Source: Rugamonas rivuli (GTDB lineage Bacteria > Pseudomonadota > Gammaproteobacteria > Burkholderiales > Burkholderiaceae_D). Taken from it: a stretch of 64,000 nt of DNA. The position numbers and the translations under genes are program-made. The stretch spans positions 124,001 to 188,000 of the forward strand of contig NZ_WHUF01000001.1 of the NCBI RefSeq assembly GCF_009380165.1, given 5' to 3'. Below the pieces are notes generated by a model. The model had not been told where the DNA came from. It was given only the letters and a program-made list of their open reading frames with translations, and did no database searches. Below are positions 27,238 through 37,277 of the stretch, in pieces; positions within the stretch are counted from its first letter, which is position 1, and every line of letters begins with the position of its first letter.

Positions 27238-28455
27238 CTACGGCGAGACGGTGCGCTTCAAAAACTCGCGCATCTGCGGCTGCTTGAAAAATTCGGTATG
27301 CCAGACCTCCGACTGTTTTTGTTGCGGCGTGCCGAAGCTCAGCATGCGTTCGTCGGCGGGTTGCGCCTCCGGTAGCAGCACGCTGGTGTAGGGCACCACC
27401 ACGTCGTTGTCGGTTTCCAGCAGCATGCGGTTGATCAGCGCGCCGGTCCGTTCCAGCGCTGATTTCCCGAAATCGAAGTCGGCGCGCGCATAGTAGATGC
27501 TGGCGCTGGTCAGCAGCGTGTCGCTGCGGTTCAGCTGTCCTATCAGCGTTGAACCGGTCGCCAGCGCCTCCACGCTGGGCCGCGAGAAGCCCAGCGACAC
27601 CACCATCCGCGCCAGCGCGATCACCAGGTCCAGCGCCATGCCGCCGCTGAACGAGGCGAGCATCGCCGTCGTGTTGAGGAAGTGCTGGATGTCTTCGGGC
27701 GACGCCAGCGGTGAACCCTGGTTGGCCGCCGCGACGAAGAACACCTTGCTCACCTTGGCGATACGGCCTGCGCGCTGCGCTGCGATGGCGGCCAGTACGT
27801 CATCCTCTGCATGCGGCGCGGCCGACAGCAGCGAGCGCACCGTCAATCCTCCGCGGCTGTGGCAGACGATGTCGACATCCCACCCTGCATCGGCGGGCAG
27901 GTGCGACAGCAGGTCCAGCGCGTTCTGCTGCGGCGTCTTGGCGATGGTCCAGTGGTTGTAGCCGTAGACTTGGCCGTCGTAGCGCGCCAGCAGCTGCTGC
28001 ATGGTGCCGTCCGCATCGAGGTCGGCGAAGGCCCCTTCGATGGAGCTGAACACGCCGTGCACGAACAGCAGCACCTTGCGCCCGCGCGAGGCTGCCAGTT
28101 CGGCTGCGGTGGCGGGTTGGCTCCAGCCCTGGCTTAGCTTGAGCAGGCTTTCCGGCTTGTTGTGGGCTTCGATGGCCTCGATCATTTGCTGCGTCATGCG
28201 CTCCTTGACGCGCAGGGCGGCCTGCACGATCCAGTTACCGTGGCCGGCGGCGGCAGCTATCAACTGCGTGCGCTGGACCGGGAACACGAACTGGATGCAG
28301 CCGCTGTCCTTGTGGCGCACGATGTTCAGATGCGCATCGGCGATCTGCTCAGCGGGCAAGGGTGCTGCGGCGGTCAGCGTTAAAGGCGGTGCAACGATGT
28401 CCGGCGCGGCGTCGGCCAGAGCGCGCTGCAGTTCCGCATGTTTGGCGAATTGCAT
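27238..28455 (-). CDS. Alpha/beta-hydrolase
   Basis: 405 residues. The first 140 residues are unassigned; then comes an alpha/beta-hydrolase core: LLFVHGVFSS (oxyanion strand-turn), nucleophile elbow VCHSRGGLT (Ser at about 205), KVFFVAAANQGSPLASPED, and a late VVVPYTSV segment. No signal peptide, so cytoplasmic. The long N-terminal part and the lipase-like Gly-Ser-Pro-Leu segment fit a family of putative lipases or triacylglycerol-hydrolase-like proteins of unknown substrate. It converges on rnfH with two bases between stops, which places a gene of different orientation directly at the end of a conserved operon. Confidence 0.8.
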   Translation of the reverse strand: MQFAKHAELQRALADAAPDIVAPPLTLTAAAPLPAEQIADAHLNIVRHKDSGCIQFVFPVQRTQLIAAAAGHGNWIVQAALRVKERMTQQMIEAIEAHNKPESLLKLSQGWSQPATAAELAASRGRKVLLFVHGVFSSIEGAFADLDADGTMQQLLARYDGQVYGYNHWTIAKTPQQNALDLLSHLPADAGWDVDIVCHSRGGLTVRSLLSAAPHAEDDVLAAIAAQRAGRIAKVSKVFFVAAANQGSPLASPEDIQHFLNTTAMLASFSGGMALDLVIALARMVVSLGFSRPSVEALATGSTLIGQLNRSDTLLTSASIYYARADFDFGKSALERTGALINRMLLETDNDVVVPYTSVLLPEAQPADERMLSFGTPQQKQSEVWHTEFFKQPQMREFLKRTVSP

Positions 28456-28573
28456 GGTGGTCTCCAGATAGTCCAGGCGTCAGTGTACGGCGCTCCGCCA
28501 GATCGCCGCGCCGGATTGCGCAAGCGCGGCAAGCTAGGCTACACTCGTCGTCACCACAAAACATGGGCCCACG

Positions 28574-29419
28574 ATGAGACACAGGATGCGCAACCGGATA
28601 TTCGCGATCGCCGGCTTGTGGCTCGGCCTTGTCGCAGCCCACGCGCAGGACGCTTGCCCGGCGCTGACCCGCGTCGGGTTCAGCGACCTTGGCTACACCT
28701 CCTTCCGCGAGGCCGGGGAGATACGCGGCATTTCGGTGGATGTGACCAGAGAGCTGGCGCGCAGAACCGGCTGCCGTTTCGAATTCATCTGGTTTCCGCG
28801 GCAGCGCCTGTTCGTCGAACTGGAGGCAGGGCGCATCGACATGACGCTGGCGGCGCTGCGCACGCCGGAGCGCGACGCCTACGCCAGCTTCCTGCCATAC
28901 GCCTATCTTCAATACGACTTGATCTTGACCGAACCGCCCGGCCAGCGTTACACGAGCCTGACCGATTTTGTCGCGCGCGGCAGCGGAAGGCTGAACGTCA
29001 CGCGCGGAATGACCTACGACCCTGCCGTTGAAGCCCAGCTGGTGCTGCTGGCCGCCGCCGGCAGACTGGAGGTGGTCAGCGATTTCGACACGGTGTTCGG
29101 CAAACTGGAAATGGGCCGCGCCGACGGCACCTTGGCCACACCGCCGATCTACGCCAGGCATCTGAAGACCCGTCGTTTCAAATTTGCGCCGTCGGTGATC
29201 CCCATGCCGGAATCGAACGCCCGCTTCACCGGCATCTACCTGTCGAAGAAGACGGTCAGCGCCGGTGCGCGGGCGCGCTATGCGAGCGCGATACGCAGCA
29301 TGGTGGCCGACGAGGTGGTGCCCACGCTGTACGCCAGGTACTTCGACGACGCCACCGTCAAGCGGATATTCCGCCAGGGGGCCGCGCCGTTGCTGTCCGC
29401 TCTGGCGGTGCAGGATTGA
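28574..29419 (+). CDS. Periplasmic solute-binding protein, SBP_bac_3 type
   Basis: 281 residues. Signal peptide at about 1-24 (IFAIAGLWLGLVAAHAQ), then a two-lobed family 3 fold: VGFSDLGYTSFREAGEIRG, VDVTRELARRTGCRFEFIWF, ELEAGRIDMTLAALRTPERD, LPYAYLQYDLILTE. Such proteins bind amino acids or serve as sensor-like orphan proteins; no ABC permease is nearby, so it may be an orphan receptor. ATG 28586 is an alternative start. It converges on the GH3 gene with a 21-base gap. Confidence 0.85.
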   Translation: MRHRMRNRIFAIAGLWLGLVAAHAQDACPALTRVGFSDLGYTSFREAGEIRGISVDVTRELARRTGCRFEFIWFPRQRLFVELEAGRIDMTLAALRTPERDAYASFLPYAYLQYDLILTEPPGQRYTSLTDFVARGSGRLNVTRGMTYDPAVEAQLVLLAAAGRLEVVSDFDTVFGKLEMGRADGTLATPPIYARHLKTRRFKFAPSVIPMPESNARFTGIYLSKKTVSAGARARYASAIRSMVADEVVPTLYARYFDDATVKRIFRQGAAPLLSALAVQD

Positions 29420-29440
29420 CGCTTCCCTGAATCGGCTGCA

Positions 29441-31678
29441 TCAGCGTCCGTTGACGTTGACGGTCTGGGCCTCCAGATGCAGCCTGACGCTGGCGGCCGG
29501 TGCTGCGCCGGCCGATTCGGCCAGCGTCACCAGGTAGTCGCCGGCGGCGATCTTCCAGGTCTTGCTGGCGCTGTCGTACATGCCCAGCAGACGGGGATCG
29601 ATGCGCAGCGTGGACTTGCCGCTGGCGCCAGGCTTCAGCTCGACCTTGTCCCAGCCGCCCAGGCGCTTGGGCGCTTCCCAGCCGCCGGCCACTGGCGACA
29701 CGTACACCTGGCCCACAGCTTTGCCATCGCGCTTGCCGGTGTTCCTGGTGGTGAAGCTCACCTCCACGCCGTTGCCCAAGGCCCTGGCGCTCAGTTCGGA
29801 GTACGCGAAGCTGGTGTACGACAGCCCGTAGCCGAACGCGAACAGCGGCTTGTGTCCCTTCAGATCGAACCATTTGTAGCCGACCGCCGCGCCTTCGATG
29901 TCGTAGTCGGTGGCGACTTTTTCGATGATGTTTTCGTCCTTGGTCTTGGCGTCGCCGTCGATCACTGGGCGTGGCAGTTGGGCCACGGAGGCAGGGAAGG
30001 TGGCGGGCAGGCGGCCGGACGGATTGACCTCGCCGCTGATGATGCGCGCAATCGCCGCACCGCCGCTGGTGCCGGGATACCAGGCCTCCAGCACCGCGCC
30101 GGCCTTGTCCAGCCACGGCATCGCTACCGGGCCGCCGGTTTGCAGCACCACCACGGTTTTTGGATTGGCCTTGGCAACGGCGGCGATCAGCGCATCCTGC
30201 GGGCCCGGCAGGTTGAGATCGGGCGCGTCGATGCTCTCGCCCATCCACTGGTTGCCGAACACGATGGCGACATCGCTGGACGCGGCCAGCTTCGCGGCGG
30301 CTGCGGCATCCTTGCCGTCGTGGTAGACCACGCGCGCCTTGGTCAGCGCCGTCAACTGCTGCATCGGCGACGAGCGGTGATAGATCATCGGGCCGGGGAA
30401 GTGTGCAGGGCCTTCGTTGGCGACCGGCGAGCCGCCGACCGGATACACCTGCGCCGAGCCGCCGCCCGACAGCACGCCCACATCCGCATGGCCGCCGATG
30501 ATGGCGATGGTGCGCACGCTGGCGTCCAGCGGCAGCAGGTTGTTCTGGTTCTTCAGCAGCACGATGGCTTCTTCGGCGTCGGCCTGCGTCACCTTGGCGT
30601 TGGCGGCGAAGTCGATGCCGGCGCCGGCCGATGTGGGCGCGGCCACCGGGTGCTCGACCAGGCCGTTGGCGAACATGGCGCGCGTGATGCGCTTGACCAT
30701 GTCGTCCAGGCGGGCCTGCGGTACATGGCCGTTGACCACCGCTTCTTTCAAGCCTTCGTTGAAGTAGGCCGCCTTGTCGAATGGATGGCCGGACTGTTGA
30801 TCGAGGCCTGTCAGCGCGGCCGGAATGGTGGAGTGGGTGGCGCCCCAGTCGGACATCACGAAGCCCGGATATGCCCAGTCCTGTTTCAGCACCTGGTTCA
30901 GCAGGTAGTCGCTCTCGCAGGCATAGGCGCCGTTGACGCGGTTGTAGGCGCACATCACCGCGCCGGGCTGGCCGCGCTCGATCGCGATCTGCAAGGCCAG
31001 CAGGTCGGACATGCGGCCCGCCGCATCGGCGATCTTGACGTTGACGTGGTTGCGGTTAGTCTCCTGGTCGTTGAAGGCGTAGTGTTTGACCGTGGAGACT
31101 ACATGATTGGACTGGATGCCGCGTATCTGCTCGCCGACCATCACGCCGGCCAGCAGCGGATCCTCGCCGCCGTATTCGAAGTTGCGGCCGTTGCGCGGCT
31201 CGCGCATCAGGTTGACGCCGCCGGCCAGCAGGAAGTTAAAGCCGGTGCTGCGCGCCTCGCCGCCTATCATCGCGCCGCCGGCAAAGGCCAGCTTGGGGTT
31301 CCAGGTGGCGGCGGTGGCCAGGCCCGAGGGCAGGGAGGTGCGCTCGTACGGCTTCTTCGACACGGCCTGCGTGGCCACGCCGACGCCGGCGTCCGACTGG
31401 TACTGCGGCGGCAAGCCGAGGCGGGCGATGCCCGGCACGTAGCCGGCCGAATCGGGACGGCCTTCCTTCGGTGGCGTGAACTTCTTCGGCGCGAACTCGG
31501 TGGAGAAGTAGGCGAACACGGTCTGGATTTTTTCGTCCAGCGTCATCGCCGCGACTAGCTGCACGGCGCGCGCGTCCGGCGACTGCGCGCTGTCCAGCCA
31601 CGGGCGCTTGTCATCCGCAGCGTGGGCCAGCATGAGGGGATAAACCAGTGCGAGTGACAGCCAGAGACGCTTCTTCAT
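29441..31678 (-). CDS. Periplasmic glycoside hydrolase family 3 beta-glucosidase
   Basis: 745 residues. Signal peptide LWLSLALVYPLMLAHAAD; N-terminal TIM barrel with the nucleophile Asp in VMSDWGATHS (about residue 276) and KHYAFNDQETNR; a second alpha/beta sandwich domain (IAIIGGHADVGVLSGGGSAQ); a fibronectin III-like C-terminal domain (VSFTTRNTGKRDGK). Hydrolyses terminal beta-glucosyl units of oligosaccharides. Last gene of the LacI-symporter-GH94-GH3 series; 35 bases separate it from GH94. It would trim longer cello-oligomers or aldonic acids before import. Confidence 0.93.
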   Translation of the reverse strand: MKKRLWLSLALVYPLMLAHAADDKRPWLDSAQSPDARAVQLVAAMTLDEKIQTVFAYFSTEFAPKKFTPPKEGRPDSAGYVPGIARLGLPPQYQSDAGVGVATQAVSKKPYERTSLPSGLATAATWNPKLAFAGGAMIGGEARSTGFNFLLAGGVNLMREPRNGRNFEYGGEDPLLAGVMVGEQIRGIQSNHVVSTVKHYAFNDQETNRNHVNVKIADAAGRMSDLLALQIAIERGQPGAVMCAYNRVNGAYACESDYLLNQVLKQDWAYPGFVMSDWGATHSTIPAALTGLDQQSGHPFDKAAYFNEGLKEAVVNGHVPQARLDDMVKRITRAMFANGLVEHPVAAPTSAGAGIDFAANAKVTQADAEEAIVLLKNQNNLLPLDASVRTIAIIGGHADVGVLSGGGSAQVYPVGGSPVANEGPAHFPGPMIYHRSSPMQQLTALTKARVVYHDGKDAAAAAKLAASSDVAIVFGNQWMGESIDAPDLNLPGPQDALIAAVAKANPKTVVVLQTGGPVAMPWLDKAGAVLEAWYPGTSGGAAIARIISGEVNPSGRLPATFPASVAQLPRPVIDGDAKTKDENIIEKVATDYDIEGAAVGYKWFDLKGHKPLFAFGYGLSYTSFAYSELSARALGNGVEVSFTTRNTGKRDGKAVGQVYVSPVAGGWEAPKRLGGWDKVELKPGASGKSTLRIDPRLLGMYDSASKTWKIAAGDYLVTLAESAGAAPAASVRLHLEAQTVNVNGR

Positions 31679-31713
31679 ACGATTACCGTGTCCTTATAAT
31701 TTGAATTGATCGT

Positions 31714-34083
31714 TCAACGCGGGATCAATACGTCCAGCGCGTGTGCTCCACCTGCCACGATACCGGTAACGCGGCAATCGGTCAAACGTTTACCTTCGCT
31801 CCAGACCTGTGTTTCGGCTACGTCCGAGCGTTGTATGGACAGCTTGAAGGTCGCGCCCCGGAAGGTCCGCGTGACCTTGATGCGGTCCCACTCCTTCGGC
31901 AGTTGCGGCGCGATGCGCAGCCCGTCGCCGTCACCCTGCAATCCGCACAGGCCTTCGATGAAGCAGCGGTAGGCCCAGGACACGGTACCGGTGTTGAACA
32001 ACTGGCTGGAACGGCCTGCGGTGCGCGGATACTGATGCCAGGCGCCGCGATAGTAGTTGGGGATGAAGACCGGCAGTTGGCCACGTCGAAGGTAATCGTT
32101 TTCGTCCGGTCCCGGCAGCATCTGCCGCAGCAGTTTGTAGGCGCGGTCAGCCTCGCCGATGGTGTACAGGCTGTAGATGTAGAACACGGCGGCGTGATTG
32201 TAGACCGCACCGTTTTCCGCCGAGCCGGGATGCTTCTGTGTGACGCGGCCGACATCGTCGCGCATGGCGCTGTACGGCGGCGCGAACATGGCCACGCCGT
32301 AGGGCGTCGCCAGCTGCCGCTCGACCTGCTCCAGCATGGCTGCACGCTGCGCCTCGCCGGCCGCGCCGCCGAGGATGGCCCAGGCCTGTGGGTTGAGCCA
32401 GATGCGGCCTTCCACATCCTTGCTGACGCCGAAGGCGACGTTGTCGTCGGTGATGCCGCGCGCGTACCAGTTGCCATCCCACAGGTGTTCGTTGGCGGCG
32501 CGGTTGACGGCCTTGGCGCCGGCGCGGAAGTGTTTTGCGCTCTCCGTCAGCGAGGCGCTGCCGCCGTGCCGGTCGCAGATGTCGGCCCACAGGTTCAGCG
32601 CGTAGGCCGTGGCGACCGTCAGCCAGCCGGATACGCCGCGCCCCTTGTAGCCGACCATGTTCATCGGATCGCACCAGTCGCCTTGCGCGATGTAGCTCAG
32701 GCCGCGCTGGTCGCGCGCGTGCAGCAGCCAGTCCATGGCGCTGCTCACGCGTTCGGAGACGGTGAGAGCGATGCCGCTTTCGTGGCCGACCACTTCCTCG
32801 TCGAGGATGGCGTAGTCGTTGGTCTCGTCGAGGTAGACCTTGAGCGCCACCGGCAGCCATACGCAATGGTCGGTGTGCGGCACCTGGTTGATGTATTTGA
32901 GTTCGGCGCCTTTGGCCAGCAGTATCCCGTCCGGCATGGCGCCGCTGGCTTCCTGCTGCGACAGCGCGTGCAGGAAGGCTGCCCGCATCACGCCGGGCTG
33001 GATGAAGCTCATGCCCATATTGTCCTGCAGGTAGTTGCGGGTCTGCGGATCGGTGCTGAGGCGATTGACGTCGCCGTGGTAGAACACCTGGCGCGGCAGC
33101 CAGTGGTTGACGAAGTTGTCCAGTTCCGGATCCGGCGTTTCGATGTGCAGGCATCCGCGGCCTTCCGCGATGTAGGCGGCGTAGTCGCGGCGCGCCGCGT
33201 CGAAGGCGGCGGCGCTCAGGTACCTGGCGCGCATGGCCGCGATCTCGGCGTCGTCGAAGGCGGGGCCGAACAGGAAGCGGTAGTCGTGCGATGCATGCCC
33301 GGCCAGCGCCAGGTGGTACTGCACGGCGGCTGTTGGCGTTTCGTAGCGTGCGTCGCTGTTGGAGAGCTGGTCGGCCTGGATGGAAGAGGGATGATGCAGG
33401 CCGCCTTCACCTTCGAAGGCGTGCTGCTGCGCTTCCCAGGCCTGCGGCGCTTCCTCGCACAGGAAGTAGGTCTTGTCCTTGAAGTCTTTTTGCTTGAAGT
33501 AGTCGGCCACCTTCTGGTACGGCGCGACGCTGCTGGCGACCACGCCGCCGAGGTCCGCGCGGTATTCGGCGGACTGGTTCATCCACGACATGTAGCCGAT
33601 CGGGAAGTAGGGATAGACGCTCAGCCGGCGCGGCCGGCCGGACAAGTCGGTCACGCGCAGCGACCACAGTTCCGCCACGTCGTCGGTGGGCAGGCTCAGT
33701 GTCAGTTCGACGCGCACGCCCAGGTGTTCGACGGTCCAGGCGATGTCGCTTTTGCCGACCGAGAAAGCGAAAGCGTCCACCGGCGCGCGCACCGGTTCGT
33801 ACGGCGCGGAGAACAGCTGTCCGCTGTCCTCGTCCTTGATGTAGAAGAAGCGGCCCGGATGATGGGCGTAGTAGTTCTGCTCCGGCTGCATGAAGGTCTT
33901 GGCCTCCAGGTTGGGTGCGTGCGCATACTTGGCGGGCTCCGGCTGCATGAACTGCGCGGTGGCGTAGCCGCGGCAGGTCACTTGGATCATCATCCTGCGG
34001 TTCCACAGGAAGCCCGCCGCGCGCGGCATCGCCGTGGGGCTGGTCAGTTCGTAGCGGTCGCCGTTGTGGGTGGGGCGTAGCAT
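31714..34083 (-). CDS. GH94 phosphorylase, probably cellobionic acid phosphorylase
   Basis: 789 residues, cytoplasmic. GH94 enzymes split beta-glucosides with phosphate, releasing glucose-1-phosphate. The general-acid motif GDWCDPMN lies near residue 466; [19 protein letters not shown] and [18 protein letters not shown] are further family blocks. Length and the N-terminus ([38 protein letters not shown]) fit cellobionic acid phosphorylases as I remember them better than cellobiose phosphorylases. The product would be gluconate plus glucose-1-phosphate. ATG 34083 has GGAG eight bases upstream; an in-frame TTG precedes it. It starts 13 bases after the symporter stop. Confidence 0.82.
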   Translation of the reverse strand: MLRPTHNGDRYELTSPTAMPRAAGFLWNRRMMIQVTCRGYATAQFMQPEPAKYAHAPNLEAKTFMQPEQNYYAHHPGRFFYIKDEDSGQLFSAPYEPVRAPVDAFAFSVGKSDIAWTVEHLGVRVELTLSLPTDDVAELWSLRVTDLSGRPRRLSVYPYFPIGYMSWMNQSAEYRADLGGVVASSVAPYQKVADYFKQKDFKDKTYFLCEEAPQAWEAQQHAFEGEGGLHHPSSIQADQLSNSDARYETPTAAVQYHLALAGHASHDYRFLFGPAFDDAEIAAMRARYLSAAAFDAARRDYAAYIAEGRGCLHIETPDPELDNFVNHWLPRQVFYHGDVNRLSTDPQTRNYLQDNMGMSFIQPGVMRAAFLHALSQQEASGAMPDGILLAKGAELKYINQVPHTDHCVWLPVALKVYLDETNDYAILDEEVVGHESGIALTVSERVSSAMDWLLHARDQRGLSYIAQGDWCDPMNMVGYKGRGVSGWLTVATAYALNLWADICDRHGGSASLTESAKHFRAGAKAVNRAANEHLWDGNWYARGITDDNVAFGVSKDVEGRIWLNPQAWAILGGAAGEAQRAAMLEQVERQLATPYGVAMFAPPYSAMRDDVGRVTQKHPGSAENGAVYNHAAVFYIYSLYTIGEADRAYKLLRQMLPGPDENDYLRRGQLPVFIPNYYRGAWHQYPRTAGRSSQLFNTGTVSWAYRCFIEGLCGLQGDGDGLRIAPQLPKEWDRIKVTRTFRGATFKLSIQRSDVAETQVWSEGKRLTDCRVTGIVAGGAHALDVLIPR

Positions 34084-34096
34084 CAAGCGATCTCCA

Positions 34097-35437
34097 TCAT
34101 GAGGTTTTGCGCGCGGCCAGATCCGCCTGGATCTGTACCAGCCTGGCGTTGTCGAGGTTATAGAAGAACATGGCGGCGACGGCCAACAGCGCGAACGCCG
34201 CCGGTATCAATGACATCAGCCACACGATGCCTGCCTGCGAACCGGACGACTGCGCCACATTGGCGACGTAGCCGAGCCGTGTGAACAGCCAGCCGATAAC
34301 CGCCACGGCGACGGCGGTGCCCAGCTTTTGCGAGAAGGTGGCGGCGGCGAAGGTCATGGCGGTGGCGCGGCGGCCGGTGCGCCATTCGTTGTAGTCGGCG
34401 GTGTCGGCGTACATCGAAAAAGCCAGCGGCGATTTCGGACCGAGCACCAGGCCGGTGGCGATCTGCAGCGCGAACATCAGTTCGACCTGCTCCCGGCCGA
34501 CGAAGAAGAAGGCCAGCGACAGCAGGGAGGTGGCGCTCATCAGCAGCATCATCAGCCGCTTCTTGTCGATGAAGCGCGTCAGGAACGGCGTCAGCGCGGC
34601 GCCGGCGGCGGCCGAGATCATATAGGCCGGCACGAAGCCCTGCATCAGCTCCGGCCTGCCCACCACGTACTTGAAGTAGTAGGCCGCGCTGGTGGTGCGC
34701 AGCGTGATGGTGATCATGATGATCAGCGCCAGGAAGAACAGCACCGTCCACGGGCGGTTCTGCGACAGGTCGCGCAGGTCTTGCCATACCTTGGTCTTTT
34801 GCGCGGCGGGCGGTGCGATGCGTTCGCGCGTGTTCAGGAAGGTCAGCACGAACAGGGCCGAGGCCAGCACGCCCCACGCCAGCATCGTCAATTGCCAGCC
34901 CAGCTGCTCATTGCCGCCGCCCAGCCAGCGCACCAGCGCCGGCGTGGCCGCCGTCACCAGCGTGCCGCCGGCGAAGGCGAAGATGAAGCGCAGGCTGTTG
35001 ACGGTGGCGCGCTCCTGCGGATCGGCGGAGAGCACGCCGGACAAGGCGTTGTACGGGATGTTGATGCAGGTGTAGCAGATCATCATCAGCAGATAGGTGC
35101 CGTAGGCCCAGGCCAGTTTGCCGCCGTCCGGCAGATCGGGCGTGGTGTAGGTGAGCAGGGCGGCGCAGGCCAGCGGCACGGGAAGCCATATCAGGTAAGG
35201 ACGGAACTTGCCGTGGCGGGTGACGGTGCGGTCGGCGGCGGCGCCGATCAGCGGATCGGTGAAGGCGTTGACGATCTTGATGGTGAAGACCATGGACGCC
35301 GCCGCCGCGGCCGAGATGCCGAAGACGTCGGTGTAGAAGATCAGCAGGAAGGTGGCGATATTGGTCCAATAAAAATTGAAACCCATATCGGCGACGCCGT
35401 AGCCGATCTTTTCGCGCCAGGTCAGTGGTGTGTGCAT
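34097..35437 (-). CDS. GPH-family cation:sugar symporter
   Basis: 446 residues, 12 predicted membrane helices. Typical glycoside-pentoside-hexuronide symporter (MelB/YicJ) features: [14 protein letters not shown] at the start, [26 protein letters not shown] (split over the first loop), [21 protein letters not shown] and [20 protein letters not shown]. Probably imports cellobionate or a related beta-glucoside with a cation. First structural gene after the LacI regulator; a LacI-type palindrome lies three bases upstream of the start codon and would cover the ribosome-binding region. Confidence 0.9.
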   Translation of the reverse strand: MHTPLTWREKIGYGVADMGFNFYWTNIATFLLIFYTDVFGISAAAAASMVFTIKIVNAFTDPLIGAAADRTVTRHGKFRPYLIWLPVPLACAALLTYTTPDLPDGGKLAWAYGTYLLMMICYTCINIPYNALSGVLSADPQERATVNSLRFIFAFAGGTLVTAATPALVRWLGGGNEQLGWQLTMLAWGVLASALFVLTFLNTRERIAPPAAQKTKVWQDLRDLSQNRPWTVLFFLALIIMITITLRTTSAAYYFKYVVGRPELMQGFVPAYMISAAAGAALTPFLTRFIDKKRLMMLLMSATSLLSLAFFFVGREQVELMFALQIATGLVLGPKSPLAFSMYADTADYNEWRTGRRATAMTFAAATFSQKLGTAVAVAVIGWLFTRLGYVANVAQSSGSQAGIVWLMSLIPAAFALLAVAAMFFYNLDNARLVQIQADLAARKTS

Positions 35438-35439
35438 GA

Positions 35440-35453
35440 TGATAGCGCTAACA
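35440..35453. promoter_or_regulatory. Putative LacI-type operator before the symporter gene
   Basis: TGATAGCGCTAACA, a palindrome with central CG and two mismatched positions, three bases before the symporter start codon. The first eight bases (TGATAGCG) are identical to the operator before the lacI-type gene. Confidence 0.6.
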
Positions 35454-35540
35454 ATAGTGGGCTCAGTGTACGGCTTTGGCGTAATTTGTAAACCGGAATT
35501 GATGCTGCGACGCAGCAGCGGTGCGGCCCTCAGGCGTTTA

Positions 35541-36569
35541 TCAGGCGCTCTCGCGCGCCATCAGCGTGAAGCCGAGGTCGACCTGCCGGTTGGCCGGCTC
35601 TTCGCCCTTGATCACCGCGCGCAGCAGCCTGGCGGCCTCGAAACCGATGCGGTAGCGCGGCGTGCCGATGGTGGTCAGCGAGGGATTCATCCACGCCGAG
35701 GCCGGCAGATCGTTGAAGCCGCAGATGGCCAGCTGCGACGGCACCGCGATGCCGCGCCGCTGGCACTGGTAGATGGCGCCGTGGGCCAGGTCGTCGTTGC
35801 AGCAGAAAATGGCGTCGCAATCGGGCGCCTGCGCCAGCATGCGGCCCACCAGCTCGGCGCCCAGTGCGATGGTCGACGGCTCGCCCACCATCACTTCCAG
35901 CTTGATGTCGGCCAGGCCGGCGTCCAGCATCGCCCGACGGTAGCCCTCGGCGCGGCGCAGCGTGCGCTCGTCCAGCTGCGCGCCCATGAAGCCGATGCGC
36001 TTGTGGCCTTTTTCGATCAGGTAGCGCGTCATCGCGTGGCCGGCCTGGAACTGCGAGAAGCCCACCGTCAGCTGAGCCGGGTCGGTGGACATGTCCATCA
36101 TCGACACCACCGGCACGCGGGAATTGGTCAGGATCTGCTGCACGCGCGGGCTGTGGCTCAGGCCGGAGAGCAGCATGCCGTCGGGATTCGATTGCAGGTA
36201 GGTGCCGATCAGCTTTTCCTCTTCCTTGTCGGAGTAGCGGGTGTTGCCGATCAGGATCTGGTAGTCGTCGGCGTCGAGCGCATCCTGGACGCCGGCCAGC
36301 ACTTCGGTGAACACTGCGTTCGACAGCGACGGCACCAGCACCGCGATCACCTTCGACTGCGACGAAGCCAGCGCGCGGGCGGCGCGGTTGGGCACGTAGC
36401 CCAGTTCGGTGACGGCCTGTTCCACGCGGTCGCGCAGCGCCTGCGACACCATGTCCGGCTGGGTGATGGCGCGCGAGGCGGTCATGGTCGCCACGCCGGC
36501 GCGTTCGGCCACCATCGCCAAAGTGATGCGGCCGCTGGCGCGGCTCTTGTTCGCTGCAGTCTTGATCAT
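35541..36569 (-). CDS. LacI-family repressor, GntR-like (gluconate type)
   Basis: 342 residues. N-terminal helix-turn-helix (TLAMVAERAGVATMTASRAI, about 16-35), hinge ELGYVPNRAARALASS, then a periplasmic-binding-protein-like sensor domain (VIAVLVPSLSNAVFTEVLAG; CDAIFCCNDDLAHGAIYQC). The sequence is close in style to the gluconate repressor GntR of enteric bacteria. Gluconate is the expected product of cellobionate phosphorolysis, so it would be a sensible inducer for the downstream symporter-GH94-GH3 genes. A palindrome 24 bases upstream of its own start suggests autoregulation. Confidence 0.9.
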   Translation of the reverse strand: MIKTAANKSRASGRITLAMVAERAGVATMTASRAITQPDMVSQALRDRVEQAVTELGYVPNRAARALASSQSKVIAVLVPSLSNAVFTEVLAGVQDALDADDYQILIGNTRYSDKEEEKLIGTYLQSNPDGMLLSGLSHSPRVQQILTNSRVPVVSMMDMSTDPAQLTVGFSQFQAGHAMTRYLIEKGHKRIGFMGAQLDERTLRRAEGYRRAMLDAGLADIKLEVMVGEPSTIALGAELVGRMLAQAPDCDAIFCCNDDLAHGAIYQCQRRGIAVPSQLAICGFNDLPASAWMNPSLTTIGTPRYRIGFEAARLLRAVIKGEEPANRQVDLGFTLMARESA

Positions 36570-36592
36570 GAGGTGCCGGTCATATGCATGTT

Positions 36593-36606
36593 TGATAGCG
36601 ATATCA
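36593..36606. promoter_or_regulatory. Putative LacI-type operator before the repressor gene
   Basis: TGATAGCGATATCA: perfect half-sites TGATA and TATCA around a central CG, located 24 bases upstream of the repressor ATG. Shares TGATAGCG with the site at 35440. Confidence 0.6.
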
Positions 36607-36636
36607 TACGGCAGCTTGGCCTTGCCCCGACAGGGG

Positions 36637-37158
36637 CTATTTGCAGCCAGCCAACACTTTCTGGTTCTTTTTCGCCATTTCCGCGCGTTCCTCGTCGCCC
36701 ATGATGCCGCGTTCGCCGTTTTTATCGTAATTGCTCAGGCGCAGGCCGTCGGCCAGCGCCTGCTGATTCTTGCGGGCGGCGTCGCAGTTGGCGGCGATGT
36801 CGGCTTTCTGCTGGGCTTCGGCGGCGGCCTTCTTGTCGGCTGCTGCGGCGTCGGCCTTGCGCTTGTTGAAGTCGGCGTTGCGCTCGGCCAGCGTGGGCGG
36901 GCGCTTGGCGGGCGGCGCATCCGGGGTGGCGGCGTCGGCGGCGGGTGCTTCGGCCTCGGCCGGCGCTGCGGCGTTGGGATTGAACGGCGCCTTGCCGGGC
37001 GCCTTCAATATGCGCTGCTCCGGCACCGACGGCGGCGGCGGGCGGTCCGACAGCTGCTTGACGCCCTTGTCGTCGAGCCACATGTACTGGGCGATTGCCA
37101 GCGAGGATGCGGCCAGCAACAGGGCGCCGCTGAGGCAATGCAGAGTACGGTGTTTCAT
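36637..37158 (-). CDS. DUF4124-domain exported protein
   Basis: 173 residues from ATG 37158 (AGGAG seven bases upstream). Signal peptide CLSGALLLAASSLAIAQ, then the DUF4124 core YMWLDDKGVKQLSDRPPPPS, a Pro/Ala linker and a long Ala/Lys/Glu-rich helical region (about 80-130), ending VLAGCK. Periplasmic, function unknown. DUF4124 genes commonly stand next to guaB in related betaproteobacteria, so this one probably belongs to the ancestral ratA-rnfH-DUF4124-guaB neighbourhood. Confidence 0.85.
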   Translation of the reverse strand: MKHRTLHCLSGALLLAASSLAIAQYMWLDDKGVKQLSDRPPPPSVPEQRILKAPGKAPFNPNAAAPAEAEAPAADAATPDAPPAKRPPTLAERNADFNKRKADAAAADKKAAAEAQQKADIAANCDAARKNQQALADGLRLSNYDKNGERGIMGDEERAEMAKKNQKVLAGCK

Positions 37159-37225
37159 GGGGACGCTCCTTAGGGCACGCATAGATTTCGCCATGATTCA
37201 CAGCAACTGTCAACTGGAAAGCAAA

Positions 37226-37257
37226 AAAGCCCGCCGTCCGGGTGGACGACGGGCTTT
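37226..37257 (-). terminator. Intrinsic terminator of the metalloprotease operon
   Basis: A 14-bp stem with one mismatch (37226-37239 with 37244-37257) and a run of six T on the minus strand, about 20 bases after the metalloprotease stop codon. Confidence 0.88.
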
Positions 37258-37277
37258 CGGCAAAGAGCAGGGATGTC

